From Phenylobacterium sp. (GTDB taxonomy: Bacteria > Pseudomonadota > Alphaproteobacteria > Caulobacterales > Caulobacteraceae): a stretch of DNA of 44,167 bases. The notes beneath the pieces were generated by a model. It did not search any database. It worked only from the letters and a program-made list of their open reading frames with translations, and had not been told where the DNA came from. This document shows, piece after piece, positions 27,362 to 35,802 of the stretch. The translations under genes and the position numbers were made by a program. The stretch covers positions 1 through 44,167 of the forward strand of contig NZ_JANINU010000092.1 of NCBI RefSeq assembly GCF_024508875.1. The letters are read 5' to 3'. The first letter of the stretch is position 1. Each line of letters starts with the position of its first letter.

Positions 27362-28183
27362 TCAACGCGCCGCCTCCCCCTTTCGTCGGCCGCCCGGGCG
27401 CCTCGGGCGGCCGATGTACTTTTCGGGCGCCTCCACGAACGTCAGATAGACCTTGAAGACGCGGTAGCGCAGGTGCTGCCAGGTCCGCTTCGTGAGCTTG
27501 CCGTCCACCATGCCGGGCCGGTCGCGGGTCACCGAATGCTCGGGATCTAGCGTGTCGATCATGGCGTGCAGCACGATGGCGTACTGCAGCAACTGCTGGC
27601 GACTGGCGGTGCCGTTCGCCCGCCGCAACAGGCTCGTCAACGGCTCGAGCCAGCGCCCCACATCGCCCTCAGGATCCGCCGCTGCGCGCATGAAGGCGAC
27701 GTAGCGCAGGGTGCTGGGGCTATCATCGACGATCAGCGTCTCGCCGGCCGCGCGCTGCGAAATACGATCGATCAGCCGAACCTGACGCGCCTCCAGCGTG
27801 TCGAGGAAGATCTGCAGCCGGCGTCCCCGCTCGTCCTGCGAGATCGACACATAGAGCGCCTGCTGCCGCAGGATCTCGATCTGCGCCCAGAACCGCGCCA
27901 CCAAGAAGGTGGTACTGGCAAAGTCCGGGTCTTGCAGGGGATTGCGAGGCAGTCGTGAGAAGCTGACGAAGTCCTCCTTGCCCAGGGACAGCAACTTCCC
28001 GACCAGTTCGTCGGCCGCCTTGAGCAAAGGATCAAGGTGCTCGTCGACGAACGACGTCGCAGCCGCAGTCTTGTCGTCGCGCCGGCGCGCCTCGACGTAG
28101 AAGATGTCCAGCACCTTCACGACGGCCCCGCCGCCCACGGCGGCGAGGATCACCTTCGCCCACTCGAGAAGACCTGCGTCCAC
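27362..28183 (-). CDS. Membrane-anchored hypothetical protein, 273 aa
   Basis: It starts with GTG. A single N-terminal hydrophobic helix (LLEWAKVILAAVGGGAVVKVLDIF) is followed by a long, mostly helical soluble region (DDKTAAATSFVDEHLDPLLK; ARFWAQIEILRQQALYVSI; LTSLLRRANG) and a very basic tail (RPRRPGGRRKGEAAR). This suggests a signal-anchor protein with its body in the cytoplasm and possible nucleic-acid contact at the tail. It follows the HNH gene by 99 bases on the same strand and may be co-transcribed with it. I do not recognise the family. Confidence 0.65.
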   Translation of the reverse strand: MDAGLLEWAKVILAAVGGGAVVKVLDIFYVEARRRDDKTAAATSFVDEHLDPLLKAADELVGKLLSLGKEDFVSFSRLPRNPLQDPDFASTTFLVARFWAQIEILRQQALYVSISQDERGRRLQIFLDTLEARQVRLIDRISQRAAGETLIVDDSPSTLRYVAFMRAAADPEGDVGRWLEPLTSLLRRANGTASRQQLLQYAIVLHAMIDTLDPEHSVTRDRPGMVDGKLTKRTWQHLRYRVFKVYLTFVEAPEKYIGRPRRPGGRRKGEAAR

Positions 28184-28282
28184 CCCGTCGTCCCCACGCC
28201 CTGACCTAGAACAGCCGGCTGAGCGCGCAGGTCAACTAGGTCCCCGGATTGCCTGGTCTGACTGCGGCCCCGAAGGCGTCAC

Positions 28283-29368
28283 TTACTCACGGCCCTCTTC
28301 CGTCGTTGCCGATCGCGAAACAGCGAAATCCTTCGGATAGTGCTGGGGATCTGTGACCCAACCGCCAGTACCGATCAGCAGGGGTACGACTGAGAGTTCC
28401 AAGCCACCGCTCTGACCCTCTGTGGCGCCTGAGAAGATGCCGAGACCGGACACCCGCCCTGACCTGAGGTTGATGGCCGCAGTGTCAGAGAACAGGTACA
28501 TGGTCCGCAGCGCCATCTTAACCGTGATCACGCGGTCCCCGCGCTTCGCCCGAGCGCGGATTGAGCTGGTGGGGTGAGTCTTCCACATCCGAGGAACCTT
28601 GATACCGGCGCCCCGGATTGAGAGACGGAAACTGACGAGCCGACCAGCGTAACCGTCCGTCTCTTCCTCGCTCTCGCAGTCGTAGACATCTTCCAGCGGA
28701 AGTGCGCCGCGAGCCGCCGCCAATACCTGGCATGCTACCTGACACCAGAGGTCATAGTGGTGGAAGGTGGTCATGGCCTCCTGCGTGGACATCCCGAACG
28801 GATAGTACGGGTCCTCGGGGTGAGGGTGTTTGACGGGCAGGTAAGACGGGGCGTCCTCGCCATGAAAGAGCGACGTGAGAGCGACGTGGGTCGCCTCAGT
28901 CGTAGCGGGCGCAAGATTGTACCCCCAGATCTCGTCACGATCCTTCGGGTCCTGCTCGTCGATGAGGGCGTCCCTGATCCGCGCGACGGCCTGCCGCCGC
29001 TCACGCATCGACAGCGACATGAGCGCTTCGCGGATGCGCGGTGGGTTCTTGTAGACGCAGTAGTGGAAGGTGAAGCGCTCTCGCGACAGAGCCCAGATGT
29101 CTCGGGCGCAGGTGGCTTCCCACGTCGCCTTGTAATGTCGCACCTGGTCCGGCTGCAGCTTCTTCGTAAGGCCGATGACCATCGAGGCCATGTCGTGGTG
29201 AGTGAGACAGAGGGCCGCGATGTTCGCGGGGTCGTTGTTGTTCGGGTTGCCGTCGATGTGATGCAGCTGCACACGAGGCTGCTGGCAGACGCAGCACGCA
29301 TGCCGATTGCCGACCAGCACGGCCGACTGCACCGCTTGAGGGATCGCCTTTCGCTGAGACCCAGGCAT
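28283..29368 (-). CDS. HNH endonuclease domain protein, 361 aa
   Basis: The HNH motif is near the N terminus: C25/C26-x-C28, then LHHIDGNPNNND with H36-H37, then C54-LTHH. This is the compact HNH/zinc form found in stand-alone restriction-like and homing nucleases. The rest (to 361) has no recognised domain; a beta-rich C-terminal part (VISFRLSIRG-like, GGLELSVVPLLIG) may be a recognition domain. It may work alone as a modification-dependent nuclease or with the membrane-anchored product encoded downstream. It is within the defence-rich part of the island, which supports but does not prove an anti-phage role. Confidence 0.75.
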   Translation of the reverse strand: MPGSQRKAIPQAVQSAVLVGNRHACCVCQQPRVQLHHIDGNPNNNDPANIAALCLTHHDMASMVIGLTKKLQPDQVRHYKATWEATCARDIWALSRERFTFHYCVYKNPPRIREALMSLSMRERRQAVARIRDALIDEQDPKDRDEIWGYNLAPATTEATHVALTSLFHGEDAPSYLPVKHPHPEDPYYPFGMSTQEAMTTFHHYDLWCQVACQVLAAARGALPLEDVYDCESEEETDGYAGRLVSFRLSIRGAGIKVPRMWKTHPTSSIRARAKRGDRVITVKMALRTMYLFSDTAAINLRSGRVSGLGIFSGATEGQSGGLELSVVPLLIGTGGWVTDPQHYPKDFAVSRSATTEEGRE

Positions 29369-29533
29369 CCAATGATGCTCAGCTGATTCGCCTCCCCGAC
29401 GCTGCCTGCCCTAGCCGACGGTCGCGATCTGAACCGAGCGCGGTCACGACGGCATCTTCACACCGCTTTACAGTTTGAATCTCGCGGCCGTTGCGGCCAT
29501 CGCAAACCGGGTCCGAACCCCGTAGCCGCCACG

Positions 29534-30727
29534 TCAGTCCCGATAGTCACGCTCGCCGACCTGCTTGACCCGCTGCATGAGCTGGCCCGCGCCGTTCGTC
29601 AGCGGATCCCAGGCCGCGATCCATGCGTCAGCCCACGACAGCCAGGCCAGCATCTCCTCGTCGAGCCCGCCCTCGGCTTCGGCGCGCGCTCGCACCGTGA
29701 CCATGAAGCGACGAACCCGCTGCACCTCTTCATCCCGTTGGGCGAGCTCCCGTAGCCGTCGCCATTGGTTGGCGTCACGCCGCCTCTGACTTTCAAGCTC
29801 AGCTCGACGGTGCTCCGCCTCTCGCCGTACGCGCTCTTCCTCACTGCGTCGCGCTTGTACAGCGGCGGCGGCCTGGCCGAGGTCCTCGATCCCCAGGACC
29901 ACCTCGCCAAGTCGGAGTTCGAGCAACTGTTCGCCATCGTCATGCCAGGCTCCCTTCGTGCCGAAGGTGTCCTTCACGACCAGCTCGAGCTCCCCGTTCT
30001 CTTCTCGGATCTGCCGATATCGCCGTCGGCCGTTCCCGTACGTGGGGTCGGCCAGCTCCGCGGCCGTGAGCGGCTCACGCCGGTAAGTGACGCGGGGCAG
30101 GAGCGTAAAGTCCAGGCCCTGGCGGTCGATCCTAAGCTGCCCCTGGTAGCTTAGCCATTGATCCGCCTCGACCTTGTGACCGCGTTGCTCGAGGACCTTG
30201 AAGAGCGCGTCGAGGAGGAGCTGGCGGCGGCCGTTGATGAAGGCCTCTTGCTCACTGACCTCGCGCCCACCCAGGCGCCCCCAGGACTCTCGCATCCGGC
30301 GATCACCGTCGATCCAGGCTGCAATAAGGCGATGAGGCGATTTCAAACGCGTCGGGACGACGACGTGGAGCACCTCGCGCTGAGGCGCGGCGGGCGCTGC
30401 TTCTTCGAGCGGAGGATCCTGTGGCGTGTCCTTCGCGGGCGGAGCCTTCCGCGCCTTCCGGATGGCCATGGCCGCGGTCATGGCAGGCGTCGCGCCGCGG
30501 ATCAGGATCTGCTCGAGCCGGCCATCCTTGACCGGCTTGAGCTTGGGACGGCGGAAGACCTTGCCGCTGGCGACCGCAGCCCAGTAGCCCCGCCGAGGCA
30601 CTGGGATCAGGTGGCGGTCACAGGTCTTCCGGAGAGCCGTGGACGTGACGCCCAGCTCAGCCGCGACCTTGGTGAGCGGTCGATCCCATGCCGCCTCGAA
30701 CAGCTCCTGGCGCGTCAGCGTGCGCAA
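29534..30727 (-). CDS. HTH-type protein with long coiled-coil region, 397 aa
   Basis: The N terminus, LTRQELFEAAWDRPLTKVAAELGVTSTALRKTCDRHLIPVPRRGYW, is a helix-turn-helix of a widespread hypothetical family (recalled as a site-specific DNA-binding-like region, exact name unknown). Residues about 280-345 are a strongly charged coiled coil (EEERVRREAEHRRAELESQ...). The start is taken as TTG at 30727, because GGAGG (30737-30741) sits 9 nt upstream. A GTG at 30757 would add ten residues and overlap the preceding gene by seven bases. Function unknown; a DNA-binding regulator or structural protein is possible. Confidence 0.65.
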   Translation of the reverse strand: MRTLTRQELFEAAWDRPLTKVAAELGVTSTALRKTCDRHLIPVPRRGYWAAVASGKVFRRPKLKPVKDGRLEQILIRGATPAMTAAMAIRKARKAPPAKDTPQDPPLEEAAPAAPQREVLHVVVPTRLKSPHRLIAAWIDGDRRMRESWGRLGGREVSEQEAFINGRRQLLLDALFKVLEQRGHKVEADQWLSYQGQLRIDRQGLDFTLLPRVTYRREPLTAAELADPTYGNGRRRYRQIREENGELELVVKDTFGTKGAWHDDGEQLLELRLGEVVLGIEDLGQAAAAVQARRSEEERVRREAEHRRAELESQRRRDANQWRRLRELAQRDEEVQRVRRFMVTVRARAEAEGGLDEEMLAWLSWADAWIAAWDPLTNGAGQLMQRVKQVGERDYRD

Positions 30728-30750
30728 TAGGTCCTGCCTCCGCCCTGCCG

Positions 30751-31491
30751 CTACCACCGCGGCTCAGGCTGGAAGGCGGCTTCGGCCAGCGCCTTGTTGG
30801 CGTCGCGCCGGTACTGGTAGACGCCGATCTCCTTGCCCTCCTGGTCCTCGACAGAGGCAATCCGGAGCAGCCTCCAGCGCTTGTCCTTGGTCGGCGACAG
30901 TCGATAGGCCCGCCCGTTCGTGCGGCAGTAGACGTCGGGCGACTTCCCCAACGGGGTCCACTTGCAATCCGCACCTGACAGGAAGCGCTGCTCCAGCTTG
31001 AGCCGGCTCTCCTCGACCTGCCGACGCCACTCCGCCTGTTGCTCCATGCGGAGCCGTTCGCTCTCCTCTTCCGCGAATTCCTGGATGGCGCCCACGATGG
31101 CCGGCAACTCCGTCCCGAGCGCCTTCTCCTTCTCGTAGAGCGCCAAGCACCCCGCCTTCAGCGCTTCCTTCGGGTAGGGCGAATAGTCCTCCTCGAGGTA
31201 GGCGCGCAGGCGCTGGGCCACGTCCGTGTTGGTAAGCGGCGGCCCGTCCATCTCGTTCAGGAAGTCGCGGAGGTCCCCGGTCGGGATCCAACACGTCGCC
31301 GCGGCCCTCAGGAGATCCTCGCGAGGCCCAGTCCAACGTCGCCACATGGTGTTGGGCCCATCGACGGCGCGCATGATCCGCTGCGCCAGGACGTCCAGCG
31401 AATAGGGATCCTTGATGTGCTGGATCGAGGGGCTCCGCGTGTACTCGAAGAGCAGGCTCCGGACCTCGTTCAGGCGCTTGTCGGTCGACAT
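30751..31491 (-). CDS. Hypothetical protein, 246 aa, upstream of the HTH protein
   Basis: The start is the ATG at 31491 with GGGAG ten bases upstream; the open frame extends 20 codons further without a better site. The sequence is helical and charged, with a coiled-coil segment (EEESERLRMEQQAEWRRQVEESRLKLEQ) and a beta-type C-terminal part (DVYCRTNGRAYRLSPTKDKRWRLLRI). No family recognised. It lies 23 bases before the downstream gene on the same strand, so a two-gene operon is likely. Both products carry coiled coils and might interact. Confidence 0.6.
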   Translation of the reverse strand: MSTDKRLNEVRSLLFEYTRSPSIQHIKDPYSLDVLAQRIMRAVDGPNTMWRRWTGPREDLLRAAATCWIPTGDLRDFLNEMDGPPLTNTDVAQRLRAYLEEDYSPYPKEALKAGCLALYEKEKALGTELPAIVGAIQEFAEEESERLRMEQQAEWRRQVEESRLKLEQRFLSGADCKWTPLGKSPDVYCRTNGRAYRLSPTKDKRWRLLRIASVEDQEGKEIGVYQYRRDANKALAEAAFQPEPRW

Positions 31492-31704
31492 CCGGACGAT
31501 CTCCCGGTCAGCAGCTGGGGTTCCGGCCCAGGTCGACCACCGCCGAGCCACAACCCACCTGAAGGGCGATGGTTTCTATGCCGGGACCCACATTCATAGG
31601 GATATGTGCCTTGGACATGGATCTCGATACCATCTCAACTACCAACCTTATCGACTTAGCCGGTGACGCAGAGCGGTCGCCTGGGCCCCCACATGGGGTT
31701 CGCG

Positions 31705-32496
31705 CTACCGCCGGGCCGGGACGTTGTTCGGACTGGCCTCACGGAGCCTCAGCAGGACCCAGAAGGGCGACGACCCCACCAGCCCACCCAAAAGCATCCT
31801 GCCGAGGCTCTCGTCCGCCATGCCAGTCACAACGAGATAGATCCCCAGGGGAACAAGCAGGAGCGGGTAGACGATAAGGTGCAGCATCCGCTCTGATGGC
31901 CTCAGGGACGAAGGTCGCTTGAAGGTTACAAACCGTCCCCCGATCCGGAGCCCGCCGCCCCCTCCCGCCACCCACCGAGCAATTAGGTAGAGCCCCAAGG
32001 CAATCGCTGGCGGGACAAGCCAGTTGGAAATCAGGTCGCCCTCATCCCACTGTTGCAGATAGATGCCGGCGAGGGTGTGGCTGCTGCTGGTCCGGTAGAA
32101 GACGAACACGGTCCACAAACCCAAGCCTGCGATCAGAAGGCGACGTCCCCGGGTCAGCATCGGAGAAGGGATGGCCTTGGCCCCGTGCGGGTTGAAGGGC
32201 GAGCTGGGGCCGGACACCCACGCGTTCAGCTCACCTCGCACGCTTGCGCTTGCACCGGGCCGGCCCTCCTTCAATGCAGCGCTCAGCAATTGCCACCTCC
32301 GATGCTCGTCGTGCTGTTTTGGTCCAGTCCCGGGGTTGGCGGCCGCGGCCGCGGAAATCTCGGCGAATTTGTCCAGGAGCGACTGGAGCGCTTCATCGGG
32401 GAGCTTGGACAGGGCCGCCACGGCCTCCTCACCTGAAAGGAATGGCCCTCCAACAGGACCTTGCCGATCCGCCATGTTGCTGACGCCTTCGCCCAT
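31705..32496 (-). CDS. Multi-pass membrane protein, 263 aa, unknown
   Basis: A cytoplasm-like N-terminal region of ~110 residues with a helical start (EEAVAALSKLPDEALQSLLDKFAEI) is followed by about four hydrophobic segments: LLIAGLGLWTVFVFY, WLVPPAIALGLYLIARWVAG, LIVYPLLLVPLGIYLVVTG, MLLGGLVGSSPFWVLL. It is divergent from the XRE regulator across a 67-base gap with a palindrome, so it may be that regulator's target. The ATG at 32475 (seven codons in) is an alternative start. Family unknown; a membrane effector or sensor is possible. Confidence 0.6.
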   Translation of the reverse strand: MGEGVSNMADRQGPVGGPFLSGEEAVAALSKLPDEALQSLLDKFAEISAAAAANPGTGPKQHDEHRRWQLLSAALKEGRPGASASVRGELNAWVSGPSSPFNPHGAKAIPSPMLTRGRRLLIAGLGLWTVFVFYRTSSSHTLAGIYLQQWDEGDLISNWLVPPAIALGLYLIARWVAGGGGGLRIGGRFVTFKRPSSLRPSERMLHLIVYPLLLVPLGIYLVVTGMADESLGRMLLGGLVGSSPFWVLLRLREASPNNVPARR

Positions 32497-32531
32497 TCCG
32501 ACCCCGGAAAAATGACACGATTAGGGGACAG

Positions 32532-32541
32532 CATCTAGATG
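32532..32541. promoter_or_regulatory. Candidate operator for the XRE regulator
   Basis: CATCTAGATG is a perfect 10-bp palindrome 22 bases upstream of the XRE start. It lies inside the divergent gap shared with the membrane-protein gene. Small Cro/C-protein-like regulators commonly bind such sites near their own start. The link is inferred from position only. Confidence 0.4.
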
Positions 32542-32563
32542 TCAGGTTTCGCCAACTCCGCGT

Positions 32564-32770
32564 ATGGAACTGCCGGAGATTCTTGGGCGGAACGTGCGCG
32601 AGGCTCGGCACCGCGCCGGCATGTCCCAGGAACAGCTCGCGTTCGAAGCAGACATGAAGCGCAGCTACGTCAGCGATCTTGAGCGCGGCACCCGGAACCC
32701 GAGCGTGAAAGCGATAGCCCGGCTCGCCGCGGCGTTGAACGTGAGCCCATCGGAGTTGCTTCGCGAATAG
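32564..32770 (+). CDS. XRE-family HTH regulator, 68 aa
   Basis: The whole protein is one HTH_3 domain: LGRNVREARHRAGMSQEQLA, then FEADMKRSYVSDLERG (the recognition helix and SDLERG turn), then NPSVKAIARLAAALNVSPSEL. Length and sequence resemble C proteins of R-M systems and small prophage or satellite repressors. It is the only plus-strand gene in the right half of the island, opposite to both the replication genes and the membrane-protein gene. That position suits a master regulator of the element or of the divergent gene. Confidence 0.9.
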   Translation: MELPEILGRNVREARHRAGMSQEQLAFEADMKRSYVSDLERGTRNPSVKAIARLAAALNVSPSELLRE

Positions 32771-32832
32771 TCGGCCGGTTCTGCACGCTTGGGATCCGCC
32801 TGCGTCACCTGGAGCTCCCGACGACGGCAGCT

Positions 32833-33012
32833 TGTTTCGCGAAAGCCCCGCTCGCGCGCGCGCCCGCGCGACCTGTCTGAAAACTAGCGGCGCTTTCGTC
32901 GCAACCAACGCCGCCAGGCGAAATTCTTCAGTGAATCCTCGCGCGCGCGTGCGCGTGCGCGTGCGCGTGCAGGTCTCAAAACTTCGCCCCGGGTCGAGTT
33001 GCAACAAACGCG
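32833..33012. repeat. Imperfect tandem duplication (two units of about 80-90 bp) with alternating CG tracts
   Basis: Two diverged copies lie between the convergent XRE and HTH genes. Copy 1 is about 32833-32913 and copy 2 about 32925-33012. Each has a GAA-x-CC-x-CTCGCGCGCG start and an alternating purine-pyrimidine tract. This is followed by GTCTnAAAACTnnCG and ends in GCAACnAACGC. In copy 2 the tract holds four GCGCGT hexamers (32945-32968). No gene fits here. A replication origin, a regulatory array or an integrated repeat are possible. Confidence 0.5.
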
Positions 33013-33013
33013 A

Positions 33014-33367
33014 TTACCGCACGCGCTTCCACCGCGTCGCCCACCGGTTCCGCGAGGTGTAGCTCACGATGTCGCGGATCGTGCGCTTGCTCACCCCGAA
33101 CTCCCTGGCCAGGAGCCGGTAGCCGATGCGCGGGCCAGTGCCCTCGACCCCCGCCTCGTAGATGTCCCTGATCTGCTCCACCTGGGCGTCGCTGAGCTTG
33201 GCCCGCCCATGGTACTCGCCGATCCGCTGGGTGCCCTCCTCGTTGAACGCCACGAAGCGTCTCACCGGGTGTGGGTGGCCCACCTGGGCGCGCCCGCCAG
33301 GGGTCCCCTTCTGGCCCCCGCTTATCCGCCTATCCGCCTGAGTCCCCATTGTTGTCCCCTGGGCCAT
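33014..33367 (-). CDS. Small HTH DNA-binding protein, 117 aa
   Basis: The C-terminal half, GRAKLSDAQVEQIRDIYEAGVEGTGPRIGYRLLAREFGVSKRTIRDIV, is a Hin/homeodomain-like HTH. It resembles the small DNA-binding modules found in phages and next to HNH homing enzymes. The N-terminal half is glycine/arginine-rich and probably flexible. A purine-rich stretch (GGGGAGGGGG, then GAAAGAA) precedes the ATG. It is last in the minus-strand replication/integration operon and may regulate it or bind the adjacent repeat region; both are inferred. Confidence 0.65.
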   Translation of the reverse strand: MAQGTTMGTQADRRISGGQKGTPGGRAQVGHPHPVRRFVAFNEEGTQRIGEYHGRAKLSDAQVEQIRDIYEAGVEGTGPRIGYRLLAREFGVSKRTIRDIVSYTSRNRWATRWKRVR

Positions 33368-33501
33368 ATTTCTTTCATTCCCCCTCCCCAGTCTATTTCT
33401 GGAGAGTAGGTGGATGAGGTGGATAGAGTTCTGTTTTCCATAGGCTTTTCGCCAGTCTTGAGGTGGCTAGAGGTGGTTGCCTTGGTGGATAGCTTGCGCA
33501 T
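33322..33501 (-). CDS. Candidate 59-aa ORF coupled to the primase stop codon
   Basis: The ATG at 33501 overlaps the primase-helicase stop (TGATG), the kind of arrangement used for coupled translation in this element. The product (MRKLSTKATTSSHLKTGEKP...) is Ser/Thr-rich with no recognised domain. It overlaps the start of the HTH gene by 46 bases in another frame. The overlap and bland composition leave real doubt that it is a gene. Confidence 0.3.
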   Translation of the reverse strand: MRKLSTKATTSSHLKTGEKPMENRTLSTSSTYSPEIDWGGGMKEIWPRGQQWGLRRIGG

Positions 33502-35792
33502 CACGACCCCCGCCTCGCATCGACCCAGACCTTCTGATTGCGACCGCCTACCCACTTCTGGACGCGCACCATTTCCAAGGCGGATAGGACCGCCGCGATA
33601 CGCATTTGGTCGGCCTTCCGGATCTTCGAGCGCTCCATTCCGCAGCACTCGACGAGCACGTCTTCAGTCCGCAGCTTGCCGCTCGCGCGCGGCGTCAGGT
33701 GACCGTCGCCGTGGACGTCCTCGTCTAGCCACTTGGCAATCTGGTCGTGCCAGGGATCGGTGTACTCGTAGCTGGCTCGCTCAGCCTTTGCGAGCTGCTC
33801 TACCTCGAGCTCGATGCCCTCGGCCCAGTAGCGGTCCCGCGCCTCGGCCCAGAGCTGATGGAGATCGCGCTGGATCGCCCCCGTGGCGATAGGGCTGTTG
33901 ATCATGACTGGTAGCCAGCGCCGCAGGCCCATGTGGGCCTGAAGAAAGTCCTGCTCGTTGGTGGTGCCATAGAAGAGAAGGCGACGCTTTAGCTTGGTGT
34001 TCGCCTCCTTGAACTTCGGGTTCCACTCCTCTTCCTGGCGCGTGATCCAAGCCAGGATGGCCTGGCCGTCACGGGCGGTTATCCCGCGCAGCTCGGCCAG
34101 CTCACCGACCAGCTTCCCCCGCATCTTGCGGGCCAGTTCCTTGTCATCCTCGTGGAAGCTGAATTCGCCGAAGTACTCAGAACTGGGGGATAGCAGGCGC
34201 ACCGCGGTCGACTTGCGAACGCCCTCTGGCCCGACAAGCACTGGAATCATGTCGACCTTGCAGCCTGGATCGAGCACCCGCGCTGCCTGGGCGGTCCAGG
34301 TGTAGAGCCCGAGCGCCCTTGTGTAGGGCGTGTCGTCGGTCTGCATGTAATCGGGCCAGAACCGCTCGATCCGCTCGACCCCATCCCAGTCGGGCAAGCT
34401 CCGCAGCCACTCGTTGGCGCTGTCGAAGCGACGCTCACGGGCGATCTTGGTGAGGGCGTCGCGCATTAGCTCGCGACCGATCTTTTCCTTGAAACCCAGA
34501 TCCTCCAGCCGGATGCGCAGTTCGACTGCGTCGCTGTCGTCGAAGGGCTGAAGCGAACCCCCGTCCCACCCAACGAGCAGATCGCCCCTAAACTCGTCAT
34601 AGACCAGCACTGCACCGCAGGCTTGCGGCGCCAGCAGCGCCGCCCTGATGTTCTTCAGGTTCGTCTCTATGCGGCCCTTGTCGTCGCGGTCGAACCCAGG
34701 CAGGGGCGACCCCATCGCCTTGCGCTCGGCCTTCAGCTCCTTCGACTTAGCCGAGGCCCCAGGAGCGAGCTTCTCGTAGGCGGCGAGCGCCAGGTCGTCC
34801 TTGGTCAGGTCCTCGAAGCTCTCGGCCTTGGCGGGCCTGTACGCGACCGCCTGGAGGAAGTCGGCGTCGGTGTGCTCCGCGCACCCAGCATGGCGACAGG
34901 CGAAGTGACCGTTCCGGTACTTCCCGGTCCCGGCCAGCATCCAGGCCGTCTCCGTCTCGCCGTTGTCGCTGGAGTGGTTCTCCTTCCAGGGGCAGTCGAT
35001 GTAGAGCATCCCCTTGTGGATGCCGTAGGTGTCCCACGTCTCGATCAGGTGCTCGGCGACCGGATCGTCAACGTCCAGGTCCTCGGGCAGGGTCGGATCG
35101 CGCCTGGAGCTGCGGCGGTCGCGGCCCTCCCGGGCGAACTCGGCGACCACCGCATCCCAGGCCCGCTCGAAGTCGGCGGCCGAGATCACCGGGAACTCGG
35201 AGGGGAGGCCGTCGTCCCACTGGTAGCTCTCGCCCTTGGGGTGGGTGCCGACCGCGACGAATTGTTGTCCGTCCGCAAGGAACTCGACGATCCATCGTTT
35301 AGTGACCTCCCGACCCTTCTCCCGGTCCCACTCTCGCCATTCCTTGACGGCGAAGGAGCGCTTCTCCAGGTCCCCCTCGACGATAAACGCGAGCAGCTCG
35401 TTGCCACTGTCGGCCCGCCAACGGCGGGGCAAGCTGTCGCGCCCCAGCTCCTGTAGGAAGCCGCGCCTAATCTTGCGGGCTAGGTTGGCGTCCTCCACGT
35501 CGATGTCGAAGCCGCGCACGCGCCGGGTCTGGATGCAGATGCCGAAGTCGGGCTCCTCGGCCCAGGCCTCGATGTTGCGGACGGTCGCCTCGTGATCCGT
35601 CCACTCCTTGAACCCGATCACCTCGCGCTTGTGATTCAGCACCGAGGGCGTCTTCCCTACGCCCTTCATCTTCGAGTGCGGCGACAGCGGGAGGTTGGGG
35701 TTGCTCACCACCGGCAGGAGATCGCGCTTCGCCAGGCGCTTGAAATGCGCCCAGACTTTAGGTGTCGCCCCAAAGCGCTTGGGCTCCGACAT
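33501..35792 (-). CDS. Bifunctional PriPol primase-polymerase / VapE(VirE)-type helicase
   Basis: About 763 residues from the ATG at 35792, two codons beyond the excisionase stop; the longer frame to 36008 would run through that gene. The N-terminal PriPol domain shows the metal motif GFDIDVED. A zinc finger follows (CPWKENHSS ... FACRHAGCAEHTD). The C-terminal VapE-like P-loop ATPase has VLVGPEGVRKST (R526 where the P-loop glycine is usual), LVGELAELRG, and a FYGTTNEQDFL...RRWLPV sensor region. Such proteins start replication of phages, satellites and plasmids. Its presence suggests the excised island can replicate autonomously. Confidence 0.88.
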   Translation of the reverse strand: MSEPKRFGATPKVWAHFKRLAKRDLLPVVSNPNLPLSPHSKMKGVGKTPSVLNHKREVIGFKEWTDHEATVRNIEAWAEEPDFGICIQTRRVRGFDIDVEDANLARKIRRGFLQELGRDSLPRRWRADSGNELLAFIVEGDLEKRSFAVKEWREWDREKGREVTKRWIVEFLADGQQFVAVGTHPKGESYQWDDGLPSEFPVISAADFERAWDAVVAEFAREGRDRRSSRRDPTLPEDLDVDDPVAEHLIETWDTYGIHKGMLYIDCPWKENHSSDNGETETAWMLAGTGKYRNGHFACRHAGCAEHTDADFLQAVAYRPAKAESFEDLTKDDLALAAYEKLAPGASAKSKELKAERKAMGSPLPGFDRDDKGRIETNLKNIRAALLAPQACGAVLVYDEFRGDLLVGWDGGSLQPFDDSDAVELRIRLEDLGFKEKIGRELMRDALTKIARERRFDSANEWLRSLPDWDGVERIERFWPDYMQTDDTPYTRALGLYTWTAQAARVLDPGCKVDMIPVLVGPEGVRKSTAVRLLSPSSEYFGEFSFHEDDKELARKMRGKLVGELAELRGITARDGQAILAWITRQEEEWNPKFKEANTKLKRRLLFYGTTNEQDFLQAHMGLRRWLPVMINSPIATGAIQRDLHQLWAEARDRYWAEGIELEVEQLAKAERASYEYTDPWHDQIAKWLDEDVHGDGHLTPRASGKLRTEDVLVECCGMERSKIRKADQMRIAAVLSALEMVRVQKWVGGRNQKVWVDARRGS

Positions 35793-35802
35793 CTCTGCGG
35801 CC

